In this document: piece after piece, positions 11,116-20,505 of the stretch | How the letters are laid out: every line of letters begins with the position of its first letter | Numbering within the stretch: the first letter of the stretch is position 1 | From: Prevotella sp. | Lineage (GTDB): Bacteria > Bacteroidota > Bacteroidia > Bacteroidales > Bacteroidaceae | DNA length: 40,551 bases | NCBI GenBank assembly: GCA_024681705.1 | Contig: JAILAI010000014.1 | Location: 1-40,551 of the forward strand | Direction of reading: 5' to 3' | Program-made: the position numbers and the translations under genes | Notes under the pieces: model-generated | Databases searched by the model: none | What the model was told of the DNA's origin: nothing | The model's input: the letters and a program-made list of their open reading frames with translations, nothing else

Positions 11116-11963
11116 ATCGAGGCAAAATTCTCGCGGCAGAAACGCTCACCAAGCGCAAAGCCTTCCTCATAAAGCCGTTCCAGTTTCTCAACGTCTTTCT
11201 CCATCCTGTCCACTTCCAGTGGTCTCTCAGGACGGATGCAGATGATTTTCTCTTCGTCTTCCATCCGCTCAATCATTTCCAACTGCTCGTTGTAGACTTC
11301 ACAACGATGGCTTAGCGCCACACGCAACCGAGGGTAGTTCTTGTAAATAAAGTGAGGCATCTTGCGGTCTCGCTCCCGTGTTCTGTAACCCCGATTGCGC
11401 GTGCAGACCACCACATTGAACGCATGACCGCGTTCTATCGACCGCATCAACGGAATGCTGTCAACAATACCTCCATCGAGCATCGGCTCTCCGTCCACCT
11501 CTACAATCTTACTGACGAAAGGAAGCGAACTGCTGGCCTTCACGATATCAAGCGAGCGTTGCTTGTCGTGTTTTTCCGAAAGATAGCAAGCCTGTCCGGT
11601 TCTGCAATTGGTAGTTACCATCTCAAACTCTGTCGGATTGCTGAAATAGGCATCCCAATCGAACGGCAAAAGTTTGTTGGGAAAGTCATCGTAGAGAAGT
11701 TTCTGATCGAAGATACATCCCTGCGTCACCAGATGTCGAATGCCGATGTATTTGTAGCGGGCCAAAAGGTCGATGTTCGAGAGCCGTGCACGCCTAATTT
11801 GATGACTGATGTAAGACATGCCATTACAGGCGCCTGCCGACACAGCCACCACATAGTGGAACCACAATTCATTACGCATAAAGGCATCGAGCACACCACT
11901 AGTGAACACGCCGCGCATGCCACCTCCTTCCAGAACAAGGCCTACATTTCGGTTTACTTTCAT
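11112..11963 (-). CDS. Patatin-like phospholipase
   Basis: GLVLEGGGMRGVFTSGVLDAF (oxyanion loop), VSAGACNGMSY (GxSxG-like), DGGIVDSIP (DGG). Confidence 0.93.
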   Translation of the reverse strand: MKVNRNVGLVLEGGGMRGVFTSGVLDAFMRNELWFHYVVAVSAGACNGMSYISHQIRRARLSNIDLLARYKYIGIRHLVTQGCIFDQKLLYDDFPNKLLPFDWDAYFSNPTEFEMVTTNCRTGQACYLSEKHDKQRSLDIVKASSSLPFVSKIVEVDGEPMLDGGIVDSIPLMRSIERGHAFNVVVCTRNRGYRTRERDRKMPHFIYKNYPRLRVALSHRCEVYNEQLEMIERMEDEEKIICIRPERPLEVDRMEKDVEKLERLYEEGFALGERFCRENFASI

Positions 11964-12106
11964 TACTTTTTATCGCAGTTCTGCGACCGCTAAGGTCAGA
12001 TTCGACTGCAAAGATAACTATTTTTCAGTTAATTATCATTTCATTTGGATGAATTATAAATATAAATGCGTATCTTTGCATCAAATAAACGACATTTAGA
12101 ACAATT

Positions 12107-13504
12107 ATGTTTAACAAGGAAGTATATAAAGAGCGTCGTTCCCGCCTAAGCAGCTTGGTCGAGAACGGCATCATCATCTTATTTGGCAACAACGAGTCAC
12201 CCTGCAACTATCCCGCTAACGCCTATTATCCGTTCAGGCAGGATTCGTCGTTCCTTTACTATTTCGGACTGAGGCGCGACGGTTTGGTTGGCGTCATCGA
12301 TATCGATGCGCAAACGGAAACGCTGGTTGCCGACGATATCGATATTGAAGACATCGTGTGGTATGGCTCGGTGGACAGCGTGAGCGACTTGGCCGCACAG
12401 AGTGGCGTTGCCCATACTGCTCCCTCCAAACAACTGAAGACCATCGTGGACGAGGCACGGCGCACGGGTCGTGAGATTCATTTCCTACCGCCTTATCGCC
12501 ATGACAATAAGATCCAGCTGATGGACCTACTTGGCTTGCATCCCAGCGAACAAAAGGCTGCCGCAAGTGTCAAACTCATCAAGGCCATCGTCGCCATGCG
12601 TCAGATAAAGGAAGACCGTGAGATTGCAGAGATTGAAAAAGCCTGTGCCATTGGTTACCAGATGCATACCCACGCCATGCGGCTCACACGGCCTGGTGTC
12701 ACTGAGAAATACATCGGCGGACAAGTCGATGGAATGGCCCATTCGATGGGAGAGCACGAGAGTTTTGCCACCATCTTCACACAGCACGGGGAAATCATGC
12801 ATGGCAACCCATCGTACAACCTGCTCGAAAGTGGACGTCTAGCATTATGCGATGCTGGAGCCGAGAATGCCGAGAACTATTGTTCGGACAATACGCGCAC
12901 TTTCCCCGTCAATGGAAAGTTCACCCAGCGACAGCTGGAGATATACAGCATTGTGGAAGCCTGTCACGATTACGCCCTCGAGGTCGCTAAACCCGGCGTC
13001 CGCTGGTACGATGTTCACATGAACGTCTGCCGCCTGATGACTGAACAACTGAAGGAGCTTGGGCTGATGAAGGGCGATAGCGAAGAAGCCGTACAAGCTG
13101 GTGCCCACGCCATGTTCCTGCCTCACGGACTGGGCCACATGATGGGACTCGACGTGCACGACATGGAGGGTCTCGGCCAGAACTACGTGGGATTCGACGA
13201 AGAAACGCAGCCATCCACTCAGTTCGGCACCAACGCTCTACGTTGCGGCAAACGCCTCCAGGAAGGTTTCGTCATGACCGACGAACCCGGCATTTACTTC
13301 ATTCCCGCACTCATCGACGACTGGCGTGCGCAAGGACTTCATAAGGACTTCCTGAACTACGACTTGCTCGAAACCTACAAAGACTTTGGAGGCATCCGCA
13401 TCGAAGACGACATTCTCATCACCAAGGACGGTTGCCGATTCCTCGGGGAACAGCGCATCCCCTACCATCCAGAGGACATTGAAGACTTTATGGCACAATC
13501 CTAA
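12107..13504 (+). CDS. pepP: Xaa-Pro aminopeptidase (M24 family)
   Basis: M24 fold motifs: DAGAENAENYCSDNTRTFPV, LPHGLGHMMGLDVHD, VMTDEPGIYF. TATCTTTG promoter element upstream. Confidence 0.93.
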   Translation: MFNKEVYKERRSRLSSLVENGIIILFGNNESPCNYPANAYYPFRQDSSFLYYFGLRRDGLVGVIDIDAQTETLVADDIDIEDIVWYGSVDSVSDLAAQSGVAHTAPSKQLKTIVDEARRTGREIHFLPPYRHDNKIQLMDLLGLHPSEQKAAASVKLIKAIVAMRQIKEDREIAEIEKACAIGYQMHTHAMRLTRPGVTEKYIGGQVDGMAHSMGEHESFATIFTQHGEIMHGNPSYNLLESGRLALCDAGAENAENYCSDNTRTFPVNGKFTQRQLEIYSIVEACHDYALEVAKPGVRWYDVHMNVCRLMTEQLKELGLMKGDSEEAVQAGAHAMFLPHGLGHMMGLDVHDMEGLGQNYVGFDEETQPSTQFGTNALRCGKRLQEGFVMTDEPGIYFIPALIDDWRAQGLHKDFLNYDLLETYKDFGGIRIEDDILITKDGCRFLGEQRIPYHPEDIEDFMAQS

Positions 13505-13557
13505 TGCACATAGAAAACAATAGTAACAACCAATTATCACATTATTAATATTTAAAT

Positions 13558-14751
13558 ATGAAAAAAATCCTCACACTTGCGCTGCTCGCCATGATTGGCA
13601 CTAGCGCTATGGCACAGGAGAAGACCGACGACAACAAGCCCGTCTTCACCACCATCAAGGAACTTCCCATCACTTCCATCAAGGACCAGAACCGCTCTGG
13701 CACATGCTGGGCCTACTCTACCCTCTCTTTCTTTGAGAGCGAGATTCTGAAGAAGACTGGAAAGACCTACGACCTCTGCGAAATGTTCGTAGCCAACAAA
13801 GACTATCTGGAGCGCGCCGAACTGACCGTCCGCATGCACGGTGACAGCCAGTTCTCTCAAGGCGGTAGCGCTGGCGACGTACTCATCGTCATCAAGAATC
13901 ACGGCATCTGCCCAGAAACAGCTATGCCTCTGCCCGGAACTATGCAGGGCGACTCGCTGGCCAACTTCAACGAGTTCTTCAGCGTGATGGAACCCTACGT
14001 GGGCGCTATCGCCAAGAACACTGCCAAGAAAATCTCCAATCAGTGGAAAGCCGGACTACAGGGTATCATCGACGCCTATCTGGGCGAGTGCCCCGAAGAG
14101 TTCGTCTACGATGGCAAGAAGTACACCCCGAAGTCGTTTGCTGCCAGCCTCGGCCTCGACTGGAACGACTATGTGAGCATCACTAGCTACACCCATCATC
14201 CTTTCTACACTGCCTTCCCCGTGGAGGTACAGGACAACTGGCGTTGGGACCGCAGCTACAACGTGCCTATGGACGAGATGATGCAAATCATCGACAACGC
14301 ACTGGCCAACGGCTACACCATCGCATGGGGTGGCGACGTTTCTGAAGAAGGATTTACCCGCAAGGGCCTCGGTATCGCATACGACACAAAGAAGGTGCAG
14401 AGCCTGAGTGGTAGCGATGCTGCACGCTGGCTGAAGCTCACCTCTTCCGAGAAGAAGAGCAAGCTCGACTCTCTGGGCATCAACGCTCCTGAAATCGTGC
14501 CGACACAGCAGATGCGTCAGGACCGCTTCGACAACTGGGAACTCACCGACGATCACGGTATGCACATCTACGGACTGGCTAAAGACCAGAACGGAAAGGA
14601 ATACTACATGGTGAAGAACTCTTGGGGCGAATATGGCGACTACAAGGGAACCTGGTACATGACCAAGGCCTTCGTAGCAGCTAACACGATGGACTTCCTC
14701 GTCAACAAGAACGCCATTCCTAAGGAAATCCGCAAGAAGCTCGGCATCTGA
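13558..14751 (+). CDS. pepC: C1 family cysteine peptidase (aminopeptidase C / bleomycin hydrolase type), exported
   Basis: Signal peptide; QNRSGTCWAYSTLSFFESE (Cys), DDHGMHIYGLA (His), YMVKNSWGEYGDYKG (Asn). Confidence 0.93.
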   Translation: MKKILTLALLAMIGTSAMAQEKTDDNKPVFTTIKELPITSIKDQNRSGTCWAYSTLSFFESEILKKTGKTYDLCEMFVANKDYLERAELTVRMHGDSQFSQGGSAGDVLIVIKNHGICPETAMPLPGTMQGDSLANFNEFFSVMEPYVGAIAKNTAKKISNQWKAGLQGIIDAYLGECPEEFVYDGKKYTPKSFAASLGLDWNDYVSITSYTHHPFYTAFPVEVQDNWRWDRSYNVPMDEMMQIIDNALANGYTIAWGGDVSEEGFTRKGLGIAYDTKKVQSLSGSDAARWLKLTSSEKKSKLDSLGINAPEIVPTQQMRQDRFDNWELTDDHGMHIYGLAKDQNGKEYYMVKNSWGEYGDYKGTWYMTKAFVAANTMDFLVNKNAIPKEIRKKLGI

Positions 14752-14813
14752 TAAAGCAAAATGCCCGTTAAGGCGCGGCGATTGTGTTTGGTCACATTGC
14801 CGAAACGTTTAGG

Positions 14814-14873
14814 AAAAATCTAGATTTTTTGGTTCGAAACTGTAGGTTTTGACGAGAAAAATCTAGATTTTTT
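14814..14873. repeat. TCTAGA-palindrome-bounded element, copy 1
   Basis: AAAAATCTAGATTTTTT at 14814-14830 and 14857-14873; TCTAGA centres 43 bp apart. Confidence 0.8.
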
Positions 14874-14891
14874 ATTAGTGTCCGGGGAAAA

Positions 14892-14940
14892 GCACCGAAG
14901 GTGCGATAGATGACAGACAGGGGTGCTAGCCCCTGGTCTA
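14892..14940. repeat. Hairpin-rich intergenic repeat-like element
   Basis: GCACC-GAA-GGTGC (14892-14904) and CAGGGG-TGCTAG-CCCCTG (14918-14935) with flanking partial complementarity (GATAG/CTATC). Confidence 0.5.
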
Positions 14941-15227
14941 TCATCATTCAAAGTTTTCCAGCCCAGTATGGGCGACAAAACTTGTTACTTGTTCAGTATC
15001 AGTTCTTTAGGCCTCTGTCGCCCCTCATCTGCAACTCCTGTACTCCTGTCGCTCGACCTTGGTCGCTTTGCTCGCAAAGAACTCATTAACTTCCGAGACT
15101 TGAATTAACAACTTCTCAAAAATAGGTTGAATATATTTGCAAGTTTCATTTTTTTTGCCTATTTTTGCAACGATATTAAATGATTAACCCAGCCGTCCGA
15201 AACGAGCGGCATAAAACTTTAGCAATT

Positions 15228-18200
15228 ATGAAGAAGCTTATCCTTATCATGTTGCCCCTGCTGGCCATTGCCGGCAAGGCATGGGGAGCGTATGTGAAGG
15301 TCGGCGGCTACGAACTGCAGCCGGGAAGCACCCACAACCACTCCAACAACTCGCGCATCGACAGCGGCACCGCCTCGCTCAGCAGCGATGCCAAGACGCT
15401 CACTCTCACCGACATGATGTTTTCAACAGGAAAAGCCACGGGCATAGAAATCTACAGCGACATGACCGTCGTCTTGGTGGGGTTCAGCGAATTAAAATTG
15501 AGCAGCGATCATCATGGCATCATCATCTACCAAGGCGCCAACGTCACCATCACGGGCAAAAGTCTCGACATTATTGCCTCAAACAGGCCGTGCATCGAGA
15601 TGTTCTCCGGCTCCAGCCTGAAGATTAAGAATGTCTGGAGCTTGAGGCTATCGCATGTTGATTATCTAAGCACTTACTGCATCCTGGGAAATACCGCCTA
15701 CTGTGGCGACGTGACGATAGAGGACTCCAACGTCAACTTTGAACTTTGTAAAAACAACCTCCTGAAAGACCTCAACAGCTTCACCATCACTGGCGGGGAA
15801 AACACCTACGTGACAATGTCCAACGACAACAAGGACCTTCTCAGCAATGTGAAAAACATGACATTGGGCGATTACATAAAAATCGTCTGCGATTACACCG
15901 ACCCCCACTTCTCCTCCAGCGCAAAGACACTCGTCGATGCCAACGGGCAGCCCGTGAGATATTACGCACGCTTTGAATACGAGAACCGCGTGTTGTTAAA
16001 CCAGACGAACTTCCCCGACAACACGTTCCGCATGTTCATCAGGAACAGCCAGACGCTCAACCCCGACCTGAATGATTACCTCACGACCGACGAAATCAAC
16101 AACATCACCGCCCTCGACGTGTCGAACAAAAACATCTCCAACCTGCAAGGAGTGGAGTTCTTAACCAAGCTGACCTCGCTGAGCTGCAACCAGACGAACA
16201 TCACGGCGCTCGACGTGTCGGCACTTACGGAGTTGGAAAATCTGTCATGCGCCTATTGCACAAATCTCACCTCGCTGAATTTGTACTACTACTACGACAC
16301 CTCATACGGGGACAATCATAATGATGCTATGAAAACCTTAAATGTTTCTGGAACCAAGCTGACTGAACTCAACTTGAATCATTTTCGGTTTTTGGAGAAC
16401 TTTTCATGTTCCGGCTGTACAAGCCTTAAAAGCCTCCATTTGTATAATTGCCGTCAATTGGAAACACTGACGATAAGGGGAAAGTACGGGAGCGAATTGA
16501 AATATCTCGACGCACGTTATGCTCTCAAGTTGAAGACCCTCGACTGTAGCAACAACCAACTGACAGAATTGTATGTGACAAATTGCTGTAGCCTGGAGAC
16601 CCTTGACTGCAGCAACAACAAACTGGAATCTTTGGATTTTTCAATATGGTATTATGACGACACCACTAGTATGCTGAAATCGCTCAATGCCAGCAACAAC
16701 AAGCTGACGCAACTGGAAATGCTAAATGATTGTCCGGTATTGGAAACACTCGACATCAGCAACAACCAATTAACAAGTGTATCCCTGCAGAATTGTGCCG
16801 AACTGACTTCGCTCAATTGTTCTAACTGCGCCGCAACGCTTCTTTCCATTGGCAGCATGCCAAAGCTGGCGACGCTGAACTGCGAGGGCAACCCCCTGGA
16901 ATCACTTTACTTGCTTTCATGTCCCGCCCTTACGGACATCGGCAGTTACACAGTCAGCGACCTCATGAAAGTTCAAAACACAGCCATGACACAACTGGCG
17001 ATTAACCAGGCAAATTTAAAAACCTTGGTTGTGGAAGACTGTTCAAAATTAAAGACACTGACCTCAGAAGGCGGCAATGCCGAACTTTCCATGACCATTA
17101 GCAATTGTCAGATGCTGCAGGCTATTGACTGCAAGAACGACCATGTGAAAGGACTTTATCTGTCCTCACTTCCGGGACTGAAAACCCTGGACTGCAGCAA
17201 CAACATTCTCACTGAATCGATTGAGCTGACAGGTTGCCCTGCTTTAGAAACACTCGACATCAGCAACAACCAACTCTCCCAACAGCTCGACTTGTCAGCA
17301 TGTCCGGCACTGAAGGAATTGAACTGCGAAAACAATAACATCCCGATACTGAATATTGCCGACATGCCGTCTTTGCAGACCCTTAAGGCCGAAAACAATC
17401 CCGCTTACAATTTAACCGTCAAGGATTGTCCTAACCTCTCAACCCTTACCTTCACACCAACTATGTCGTATATGATGAGTTTTGACAATACCGGCCTCAC
17501 ATCGCTAACAATACACGATGCTGAAAGTATGAGGTCGTTTACGGCAGTCAACAACTTAGCGTTGCAAACCATGGACTGCAGCCACAACCAGATCATGAAT
17601 ATGACGTTGTCAAACTGCCCTGCACTAGTAACTCTTGACTGTTCCTACAACCCACTCTACACGCTGACAATAGATGGTACTGAAGGTGGCTTTGCCGAAC
17701 TGAAGACAATTGACTTCAGCAATACCACCCTGACTAAATTTGGTTTATATAATTGTCCGAAACTGGAAACTCTCGACTGCAGCAGTTCCCCCAACGATTA
17801 CAGTCAGGAGATGGCCATCATCAACTGCCCCGCTTTGACAACCTTTATACATACGTCCGTGCACATGCTCACTGTGGAACATACGGGACTTACAGAGTTG
17901 GTTTTTGACGGAAGCATTTATGACCACGACAAGACTGTCAAGGTGGATGTGGCAGAAAACCCGGCTCTGGAGACCTTGAGATGGAACAATAGCAACCTGT
18001 CGTGGCTTAGTGTGACAGACTGCACCGCATTGCAAACCATTGACGTAAGCAACAACAAAATCTCCAACATGTACCTGACTGAGTGCGCCGACAATGCTGC
18101 CGTGTATTGCCAGAACAATCAGCTCGATGAGAGCAAGATGACTTATCTGATGGACAATCTTCCTAACATGACAAACAGGACAGTTCCCGCCCTTTACGTC

Positions 18201-18494
18201 TACGACGCAAGTAGCGACACGGAGCAGAACGTCTGCACCATGGCAAACGTGGCGACGGCGATGGAGAAAGGCTGGACGGTCTATTACTTCGACGGCACCG
18301 ACTGGTTGCCCTATAGCCTTAACACCGTTCCCACCAACATCGACACTGTCAGCAGTACTGTAGATGCCGACGACTCGGCACCCATCTACAACCTGCAGGG
18401 ACAGCGCGTGGGAAACGACTACAAGGGTATCGTCATTGTGCAATCGTCCAAAGGAAACTTGCATGGCAAGAACAGAAAGAAAGTGAGAAGATAG
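15228..18494 (+). CDS. Secreted leucine-rich-repeat protein (internalin/BspA-like) with C-terminal sorting-like tail
   Basis: MKKLILIMLPLLAIAGKAWG signal peptide; many LxxLdcSNNxLtxLxLxxCpxLetLdiSNNxL repeats; APIYNLQGQRVGNDYKGIVIV tail. Start corrected from 15180 to 15228. Confidence 0.88.
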   Translation: MKKLILIMLPLLAIAGKAWGAYVKVGGYELQPGSTHNHSNNSRIDSGTASLSSDAKTLTLTDMMFSTGKATGIEIYSDMTVVLVGFSELKLSSDHHGIIIYQGANVTITGKSLDIIASNRPCIEMFSGSSLKIKNVWSLRLSHVDYLSTYCILGNTAYCGDVTIEDSNVNFELCKNNLLKDLNSFTITGGENTYVTMSNDNKDLLSNVKNMTLGDYIKIVCDYTDPHFSSSAKTLVDANGQPVRYYARFEYENRVLLNQTNFPDNTFRMFIRNSQTLNPDLNDYLTTDEINNITALDVSNKNISNLQGVEFLTKLTSLSCNQTNITALDVSALTELENLSCAYCTNLTSLNLYYYYDTSYGDNHNDAMKTLNVSGTKLTELNLNHFRFLENFSCSGCTSLKSLHLYNCRQLETLTIRGKYGSELKYLDARYALKLKTLDCSNNQLTELYVTNCCSLETLDCSNNKLESLDFSIWYYDDTTSMLKSLNASNNKLTQLEMLNDCPVLETLDISNNQLTSVSLQNCAELTSLNCSNCAATLLSIGSMPKLATLNCEGNPLESLYLLSCPALTDIGSYTVSDLMKVQNTAMTQLAINQANLKTLVVEDCSKLKTLTSEGGNAELSMTISNCQMLQAIDCKNDHVKGLYLSSLPGLKTLDCSNNILTESIELTGCPALETLDISNNQLSQQLDLSACPALKELNCENNNIPILNIADMPSLQTLKAENNPAYNLTVKDCPNLSTLTFTPTMSYMMSFDNTGLTSLTIHDAESMRSFTAVNNLALQTMDCSHNQIMNMTLSNCPALVTLDCSYNPLYTLTIDGTEGGFAELKTIDFSNTTLTKFGLYNCPKLETLDCSSSPNDYSQEMAIINCPALTTFIHTSVHMLTVEHTGLTELVFDGSIYDHDKTVKVDVAENPALETLRWNNSNLSWLSVTDCTALQTIDVSNNKISNMYLTECADNAAVYCQNNQLDESKMTYLMDNLPNMTNRTVPALYVYDASSDTEQNVCTMANVATAMEKGWTVYYFDGTDWLPYSLNTVPTNIDTVSSTVDADDSAPIYNLQGQRVGNDYKGIVIVQSSKGNLHGKNRKKVRR

Positions 18495-18535
18495 CGTTCT
18501 TCTCACTTCTTCCTTTTCTACCATGATAATGGCGA

Positions 18536-18577
18536 AAAAAGCACTTTTAGCATTTTTTATGTAAAAAAGTGCTTTTT
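18536..18577 (+). terminator. Rho-independent terminator-like hairpin after the LRR gene
   Basis: AAAAAGCACTTTT (18536-18548) pairs with AAAAGTGCTTTTT (18565-18577). Confidence 0.75.
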
Positions 18578-18605
18578 GTTCCAAAAAAAACCGTAACTTT
18601 ACCGC

Positions 18606-18765
18606 GGATTATTGTGTACCTATTCGAAATATACCCATATTTCGTGTTGAAAGGTATGTGGTAAGTGGCTACAAGAACAATGTGTAAGCCCGAAAAATGC
18701 CACATGGAAAACAAGCCTTAGTAACAGGTACAATCACGGTAATCCCCCGTGCAGCGGAAAGAATA
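18606..18765 (+). ncRNA. Structured RNA candidate (6S-like architecture or structured recJ leader)
   Basis: TAACTTTA -7-like element (18594-18601); closing helix GGATTA(18606)/TAATCC(18740) and GTACCT(18616)/AGGTAC(18726); perfect hairpin CGAAATAT-ACCC-ATATTTCG (18625-18644); apical helix ATGTGG(18656)/CCACAT(18700) enclosing GGCT(18667)/AGCC(18687). No ORF. Confidence 0.5.
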
Positions 18766-18780
18766 AAAATAAATATATAA

Positions 18781-20505
18781 ATGCATTTCAAATGGAATTA
18801 CGTACCACCTACACCAGAAGAACAGAAGGCAGCTGAAGTGCTGGGGACGAAGATGAGCATCTCGCCCATTCTGGCACAGATACTCATCCGGCGCGGCATT
18901 ACCACCGAGCCTGCGGCCAAGCGCTACTTCAGGCCTCAGCTGGGCGACCTCATCAACCCATTCCTCATGAAGGACATGGATGTGGCCGTAGACAGACTGA
19001 ACGATGCCATGGGGCGCAAAGAGCGCATTCTAGTGTATGGTGACTACGATGTTGACGGATGCACGGCCGTCGCATTGGTGTACAAGTTTCTGTTGCAGTT
19101 CTATTCCAATGTAGACTACTATATCCCCGACCGCTATGAAGAGGGATATGGTGTCAGCCGAAAGGGACTCGAATACGCACAGCAAACAGGTGTTAAACTC
19201 ATTATCATTCTCGATTGCGGCATTAAGGCAATCGAAGAAATCGCGTATGCCAAGACCCTTGGCATCGACTTCATTATCTGTGACCACCACGTTCCCGACG
19301 AGGCCATGCCTCCCGCGGTGGCCATTCTCAACCCCAAACGCGAAGACGACTCCTACCCCTTCAAGCATCTCTGCGGATGCGGCGTAGGCTTCAAGTTCAT
19401 GCAAGGATTTGCCAAAAACAACGGCATTCCCTTCTCGCAACTCATACCCCTGCTCGACTTCGTGGCGGTGAGCATCGCCGCCGACATTGTGCCGGTGACC
19501 GACGAGAACCGCATTCTCGCCTTCCACGGGCTCAAACAACTCAATCAGAACCCCAGCGTCGGACTGAAGGCCATCATCGACATCTGCGGACTCAGCGGGC
19601 GCGACCTCTCCATGAGCGACATTGTGTTCAAGATTGGACCGCGCATCAACGCCTCCGGACGCATGGAGAACGGTAAGGAGTCGGTCGACCTTCTCGTAGA
19701 GCGCGACTTCCCCACGGCCCTCAACAAGGCGAAGCACATCAACGAGTACAACGAGCAGCGAAAGGACATCGACAAGCAGATGACCGAGGAGGCCAACCAA
19801 ATCGTGTCGCGCATTGAAAGCCAGAAGCGTCACTCCAGCATCGTGCTTTACGACGAGAATTGGAAGAAGGGCGTCATCGGCATCGTCGCGTCACGCCTCA
19901 CCGAAATCTATTTCCGACCCACCGTGGTGCTCACACGCGACGAGGAGTTCGCCACTGGCTCAGCACGTAGCGTCACTGGATTCGACGTCTACTCTGCCAT
20001 CAAGAGTTGCCGCGATCTGCTCGTCAACTTCGGCGGACACACCTATGCCGCAGGTCTCACCCTGCGCTGGGACGACATCCCCGAGTTCCGTCGCCGATTC
20101 CAGAAATACGTAGAAGAACACATACAGCCCGAACAGACCGAGGCCATGCTCGACATCGACGCCATGATCGACTTCAAGGACATCACCCGCAAGATGCACA
20201 ACGAACTGAAGCGATTCGGCCCCTTCGGACCACACAACGCCAAACCCCTCTTCTGCACCACTGGTGTCTACGACTTCGGCACCAGTAAGGTGGTCGGTCG
20301 CGAACAGGAGCACATCAAGCTCGAACTCGTTGACTCCAAGTCGAACAACGTGATGAACGGCATCGCCTTCGGACAGAGCGGTTCTGCACGCTATATCAAG
20401 AGCAAGCGCTCGTTCGACATTGCCTACACTATTGAAGACAACATCTACAAGCACAACGACGTGCAGCTGCAAATTGAAGACATCCGACCCGCAGAAGAAG
20501 AGTAG
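18781..20505 (+). CDS. recJ: Single-stranded-DNA-specific exonuclease RecJ
   Basis: DYDVDGCTAVALVY, ICDHHVPD (DHH), GGHTYAAG (DHHA1). Confidence 0.97.
   Translation: MHFKWNYVPPTPEEQKAAEVLGTKMSISPILAQILIRRGITTEPAAKRYFRPQLGDLINPFLMKDMDVAVDRLNDAMGRKERILVYGDYDVDGCTAVALVYKFLLQFYSNVDYYIPDRYEEGYGVSRKGLEYAQQTGVKLIIILDCGIKAIEEIAYAKTLGIDFIICDHHVPDEAMPPAVAILNPKREDDSYPFKHLCGCGVGFKFMQGFAKNNGIPFSQLIPLLDFVAVSIAADIVPVTDENRILAFHGLKQLNQNPSVGLKAIIDICGLSGRDLSMSDIVFKIGPRINASGRMENGKESVDLLVERDFPTALNKAKHINEYNEQRKDIDKQMTEEANQIVSRIESQKRHSSIVLYDENWKKGVIGIVASRLTEIYFRPTVVLTRDEEFATGSARSVTGFDVYSAIKSCRDLLVNFGGHTYAAGLTLRWDDIPEFRRRFQKYVEEHIQPEQTEAMLDIDAMIDFKDITRKMHNELKRFGPFGPHNAKPLFCTTGVYDFGTSKVVGREQEHIKLELVDSKSNNVMNGIAFGQSGSARYIKSKRSFDIAYTIEDNIYKHNDVQLQIEDIRPAEEE

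Noticed and set aside
17745-18584. 279-aa minus-strand ORF
   Set aside because: Antisense to the LRR gene; repeat-derived open frame.
18606-18765. Cobalamin riboswitch (GCCACATGG resembles the GCCACTG box)
   Set aside because: The other conserved B12-riboswitch boxes are absent and the downstream gene is recJ.
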